This document shows positions 5,537 to 8,049 of a DNA stretch of 8,049 nt, one piece after another; positions within the stretch are counted from its first letter, which is position 1, and the number at the start of each line of letters is the position of its first letter. Both the position numbers and the translations under genes were made by a program. The notes under the pieces were generated by a model that ran no database searches, was not told where the DNA came from, and saw only the letters and a list, made by a program, of their open reading frames with translations. The stretch is taken from NCBI GenBank assembly GCA_905206805.1, contig CAJLIR010000031.1, forward strand, positions 1 through 8,049, given 5' to 3'. This DNA is from an uncultured Caryophanales bacterium (GTDB taxonomy: Bacteria; Bacillota_I; Bacilli_A; RF39; UBA660).

Positions 5537-7957
5537 ATGTTAGATAAAAAATATAATGCTACAGAAAAAGAAAGCAAATGGTCAAATTATTGGAAGGAAA
5601 ATGGAATATATGATTTTAAGCCAGATCATAGAAAAGTATTTTCAATAGATACACCGCCACCAACAGTTAATGGAAAAATTCATATTGGTCATATATTCTC
5701 ATATTCGCAAACAGAAATGATTGCTAGATATAAGAGATTAAGAGGGTATAATATATTTTATCCATTTGGATTTGATGATAATGGTCTTCCAAGTGAAAGA
5801 CTAGTTGAAAAAGAACAAGGTAAAAAAGCACATGAAATAGGGAGAGAAGAATTCTCAAAATTATGTTATGAAACTACTGATAAATATGAAGCAGAATTCC
5901 AAGATTTATTTAGTAAAATGGGCGTTAGTACTGATTGGAATATTCATTATAAGACAGTTAGTCCATCAACAATTAAAATAAGTCAAAAATCATTTTTAGA
6001 TTTAATTAATAAAGGACATTGTTATCATAAAGAAAGCCCAGCCCTTTGGTGTAATGAATGTTTAACTAGTATTGCGCAAGCAGAACTTGAAACAAAAACA
6101 ATTAAAACAACATTTAATTATGTTAATTTCAAAACTGTTGAAGATAATGAAGAATTTACAATCGCAACTACAAGACCAGAATTATTACCTGCCATTGTAT
6201 GTGTATTTGTTAATCCTTTTGATAAAAAAAATAACCATCTAATAGGAAAAAAAGCGCACATTCCAGTAATAGATGTTGAAGTACCTATTATGGGTGATGA
6301 AAAAGTTGCTATGGATAAAGGTACTGGTATAGTTATGTGTTGTACTTTTGGAGATCAAACAGATATTGAATGGTGGAAAAAATATAATTTACCTCTTAAA
6401 TATATTTTCACAGATAATGGTCGTATTATTGATTCGGTTCCTAATTATGGTGGAATGAAAATTAAAGAAGCAAGAAAACAAATAATTGAAGATTTACAAA
6501 GTGGTGGATTTATAGTAAAAATAGAAGAATTAGAACATGAGGTTCAAACACATGAAAGATGTGGTAAAGAAGTTGAATACTCTGTAATGAAACAATGGTT
6601 TATTGATACTATGAATCATAAAGATGATTTTATTAAAATAGGAAATGAAATAAAATGGCACCCTGATTATATGCATAATAGATATAATGAGTGGGTTGAA
6701 AATATTATGTGGGATTGGTGTATATCAAGACAAAGATATTTTGGTGTACCATTTCCAGTTTGGTATTGTAAGAAATGTGGCGAGTCGATTTTTGCAAATG
6801 AGGAAGATTTACCTGTAAATCCATTATCTGATAACCCAAAAATTGATAAGTGCCCTAAATGTGGTTGCACTGAATTTATACCAGAAACTGATGTTATGGA
6901 TACATGGGCAACTTCCTCAGTAACCCCTTTAATCAATATGAAATATGGGGAAAAAGATAATTATGAGTCATTGTTGAAACCAATGAGTTTAAGAACAAAT
7001 GCATCAGAAATAATTAGAACGTGGGATTTTTATACAATAGTTAAATCATTTTATCACTTTGGAACTAGACCATGGGATAATGTAATGATTTCTGGATTTG
7101 TTATGGCTAGTAAAGGAGAAAAAATTAGTAAATCAAAAGGAAACAGTAAAATTGAACCGATGGATGCTATAAGAGAGTATTCAGCTGATGTATTAAGATA
7201 TTGGGCAGGTACTGGTAGACTTGGTACTGATATAGTGTTTAGTGATGAAACATTACTTCGTGGTAAAAAATTAGTAAATAAAATTTGGAATGTTTCTAAA
7301 TTTATAGAAATGCATTTGGCTGATTATGTAGATAAAGAATTTGATAATTATGAATATATTGATAAATGGATTTTAGGAAAATTTCAAGAAATGGAAAGTG
7401 GATTTATAAAATATCTTGATGAGTATGAAGTAGGACTTGCACTAAACACTCTTGAAAAATTCTTCTGGAATTTTTGTGATAATTATATAGAAATTGTAAA
7501 ACATAGGTTATATAGACCAGAAGAATTTGGTGAAGTTCCAAGATATTCAGGACAAAAAACAGTTTATACAATTCTTTATAAAATATTACAAGACTTTAGT
7601 ATATTTTTTCCATTTATTACAGAAGAAATATATCAAGAATTATATCATGATAATAAATCGATACATTTAACTGAAATTAAGCCATTAGAATTTAATTTTA
7701 ATAGAGAATTGGAAATTGGAGATTTAATTATTGATATAATAAGTAGTGTAAGAGGACAAAAAACAATTAATAGTGTTTCCCTTAAAACACCTGTTAAGAA
7801 TTTAAAATTAAGTGTAAATAAAGAACTAAAAGATGCTATCGAATCATCTATTAAAGATTTTAGAGCGACCTTATTTATTCAAAATTTAGAAATGAATCAA
7901 GTATCAGGTGATTATTCAATTGATGATGTAGAACTTGAATTAGAAAAAAACGAATAG
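5537..7957 (+). CDS. valS: Valyl-tRNA synthetase, archaeal-like (type 2) form
   Basis: An 806-residue class I synthetase that charges tRNA-Val and edits mischarged Thr. The Rossmann core has HIGH (49-52) after TPPPTVNGK, and KISKS (529-533) followed by KGN. The CP1 editing domain (about 190-335) carries ATTRPELLPA and GTGIVMCCTFGDQTD (262-276). Cys pairs at 172/175, 411/414 and 439/442 look like zinc-binding sites. WDWCISRQRYFGVPFPVW (392-409) and the helical anticodon-binding domain (about 605-750) are typical. The CTFGD motif and LLPA are those of archaeal-type ValRS; the usual bacterial enzyme has a TPAHD-like motif there. The protein is shorter than bacterial type 1 and its last residues do not form that type's long coiled-coil arm. 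The ATG at 5537 is set by GGAGG 8 nt upstream. It is the last gene of the T-box operon and ends at its own terminator. Confidence 0.96.
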   Translation: MLDKKYNATEKESKWSNYWKENGIYDFKPDHRKVFSIDTPPPTVNGKIHIGHIFSYSQTEMIARYKRLRGYNIFYPFGFDDNGLPSERLVEKEQGKKAHEIGREEFSKLCYETTDKYEAEFQDLFSKMGVSTDWNIHYKTVSPSTIKISQKSFLDLINKGHCYHKESPALWCNECLTSIAQAELETKTIKTTFNYVNFKTVEDNEEFTIATTRPELLPAIVCVFVNPFDKKNNHLIGKKAHIPVIDVEVPIMGDEKVAMDKGTGIVMCCTFGDQTDIEWWKKYNLPLKYIFTDNGRIIDSVPNYGGMKIKEARKQIIEDLQSGGFIVKIEELEHEVQTHERCGKEVEYSVMKQWFIDTMNHKDDFIKIGNEIKWHPDYMHNRYNEWVENIMWDWCISRQRYFGVPFPVWYCKKCGESIFANEEDLPVNPLSDNPKIDKCPKCGCTEFIPETDVMDTWATSSVTPLINMKYGEKDNYESLLKPMSLRTNASEIIRTWDFYTIVKSFYHFGTRPWDNVMISGFVMASKGEKISKSKGNSKIEPMDAIREYSADVLRYWAGTGRLGTDIVFSDETLLRGKKLVNKIWNVSKFIEMHLADYVDKEFDNYEYIDKWILGKFQEMESGFIKYLDEYEVGLALNTLEKFFWNFCDNYIEIVKHRLYRPEEFGEVPRYSGQKTVYTILYKILQDFSIFFPFITEEIYQELYHDNKSIHLTEIKPLEFNFNRELEIGDLIIDIISSVRGQKTINSVSLKTPVKNLKLSVNKELKDAIESSIKDFRATLFIQNLEMNQVSGDYSIDDVELELEKNE

Positions 7958-7964
7958 AAAATTG

Positions 7965-8000
7965 ACTGAGTAAAAGTGAATAACTTTTATTCAGTTTTTT
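7965..8000 (+). terminator. Terminator of valS
   Basis: ACTGAGTAAAAGT (7965-7977) and ACTTTTATTCAGT (7983-7995) form a 13-bp stem with one G-U pair and a 5-nt loop, followed by six Ts (7995-8000). It lies 8 nt after the valS stop and closes the operon. Confidence 0.92.
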
Positions 8001-8001
8001 G

Positions 8002-8030
8002 TTGAATAACAAAAATGAATATGATAAAAT
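8002..8030 (+). promoter_or_regulatory. Promoter of the next gene, beyond the window
   Basis: TTGAAT (8002-8007), a 17-nt spacer ending in TGA, and TAAAAT (8025-8030): the same -35, spacing and extended -10 layout as the valS promoter. Transcription would start near 8036-8038. The last bases (AAGGATAG, from 8040) may be a ribosome-binding site or the start of a leader; the gene itself is not in the window. Confidence 0.7.
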
Positions 8031-8049
8031 TTTTATAGTAAGGATAGAT

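Noticed and set aside
6667..6936. Minus-strand open frame inside valS
   Set aside because: It lies opposite conserved ValRS motifs, including zinc-binding Cys and the synthetase core.
5537..7957. Alternative code (TGA read as Trp)
   Set aside because: Trp is encoded by TGG throughout, no gene has an internal TGA, and TGA ends the first gene.
1..8049. CRISPR array, tRNA, rRNA, toxin-antitoxin pair or phage genes
   Set aside because: No spaced direct repeats, cloverleaf sequences or recognisable families of these kinds were seen; the short repeats present are explained by hairpins or AT-rich composition.

Overview
The window is very AT-rich. It reads as a piece of a low-GC, cell-walled Gram-positive-type bacterium, most likely an uncultured Bacillota (Bacilli or Clostridia-like) lineage. 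The evidence is a T-box leader, strong purine-rich Shine-Dalgarno sites, a class A penicillin-binding protein, and genes that use TGG for Trp and TGA as a stop (ordinary bacterial code). Species or family cannot be fixed from the sequence.

Layout. Positions 2-526 (+) hold the 3' part of a gene resembling the PD-(D/E)XK / Rpn-type nuclease-transposase family, cut by the window edge. Converging on it from the right is a minus-strand block: a class A penicillin-binding protein (3081-1132), then a small TspO/MBR-family membrane protein (1092-664), each followed by its own hairpin terminator. A 154-bp AT-rich divergent spacer separates this block from gpmI (3236-4759, +), the cofactor-independent phosphoglycerate mutase of glycolysis.

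The most informative part is 4785-8000: a clean promoter, a complete T-box riboswitch with a GUA (valine) specifier, an antiterminator/terminator switch, a 156-residue protein of unknown function, and valS, which ends at its own terminator. The unknown gene and valS are tightly packed (4 nt between stop and start), so both should be induced when uncharged tRNA-Val accumulates. The ValRS has archaeal-type (type 2) sequence features and lacks the C-terminal coiled-coil arm of ordinary bacterial ValRS, which suggests horizontal replacement of the enzyme under a typical bacterial regulator. The window closes with a second promoter of the same design as the valS promoter, driving a gene beyond the edge.

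Four starts are set here by Shine-Dalgarno position. For the PBP, tspO and valS, an upstream in-frame TTG or GTG lies inside the ribosome-binding site. For the 156-aa gene, an upstream ATG lies inside the T-box terminator stem. No CRISPR array, tRNA, rRNA, insertion-sequence end or obvious defence system was seen. Apart from the valS operon the window is mostly ordinary housekeeping DNA.
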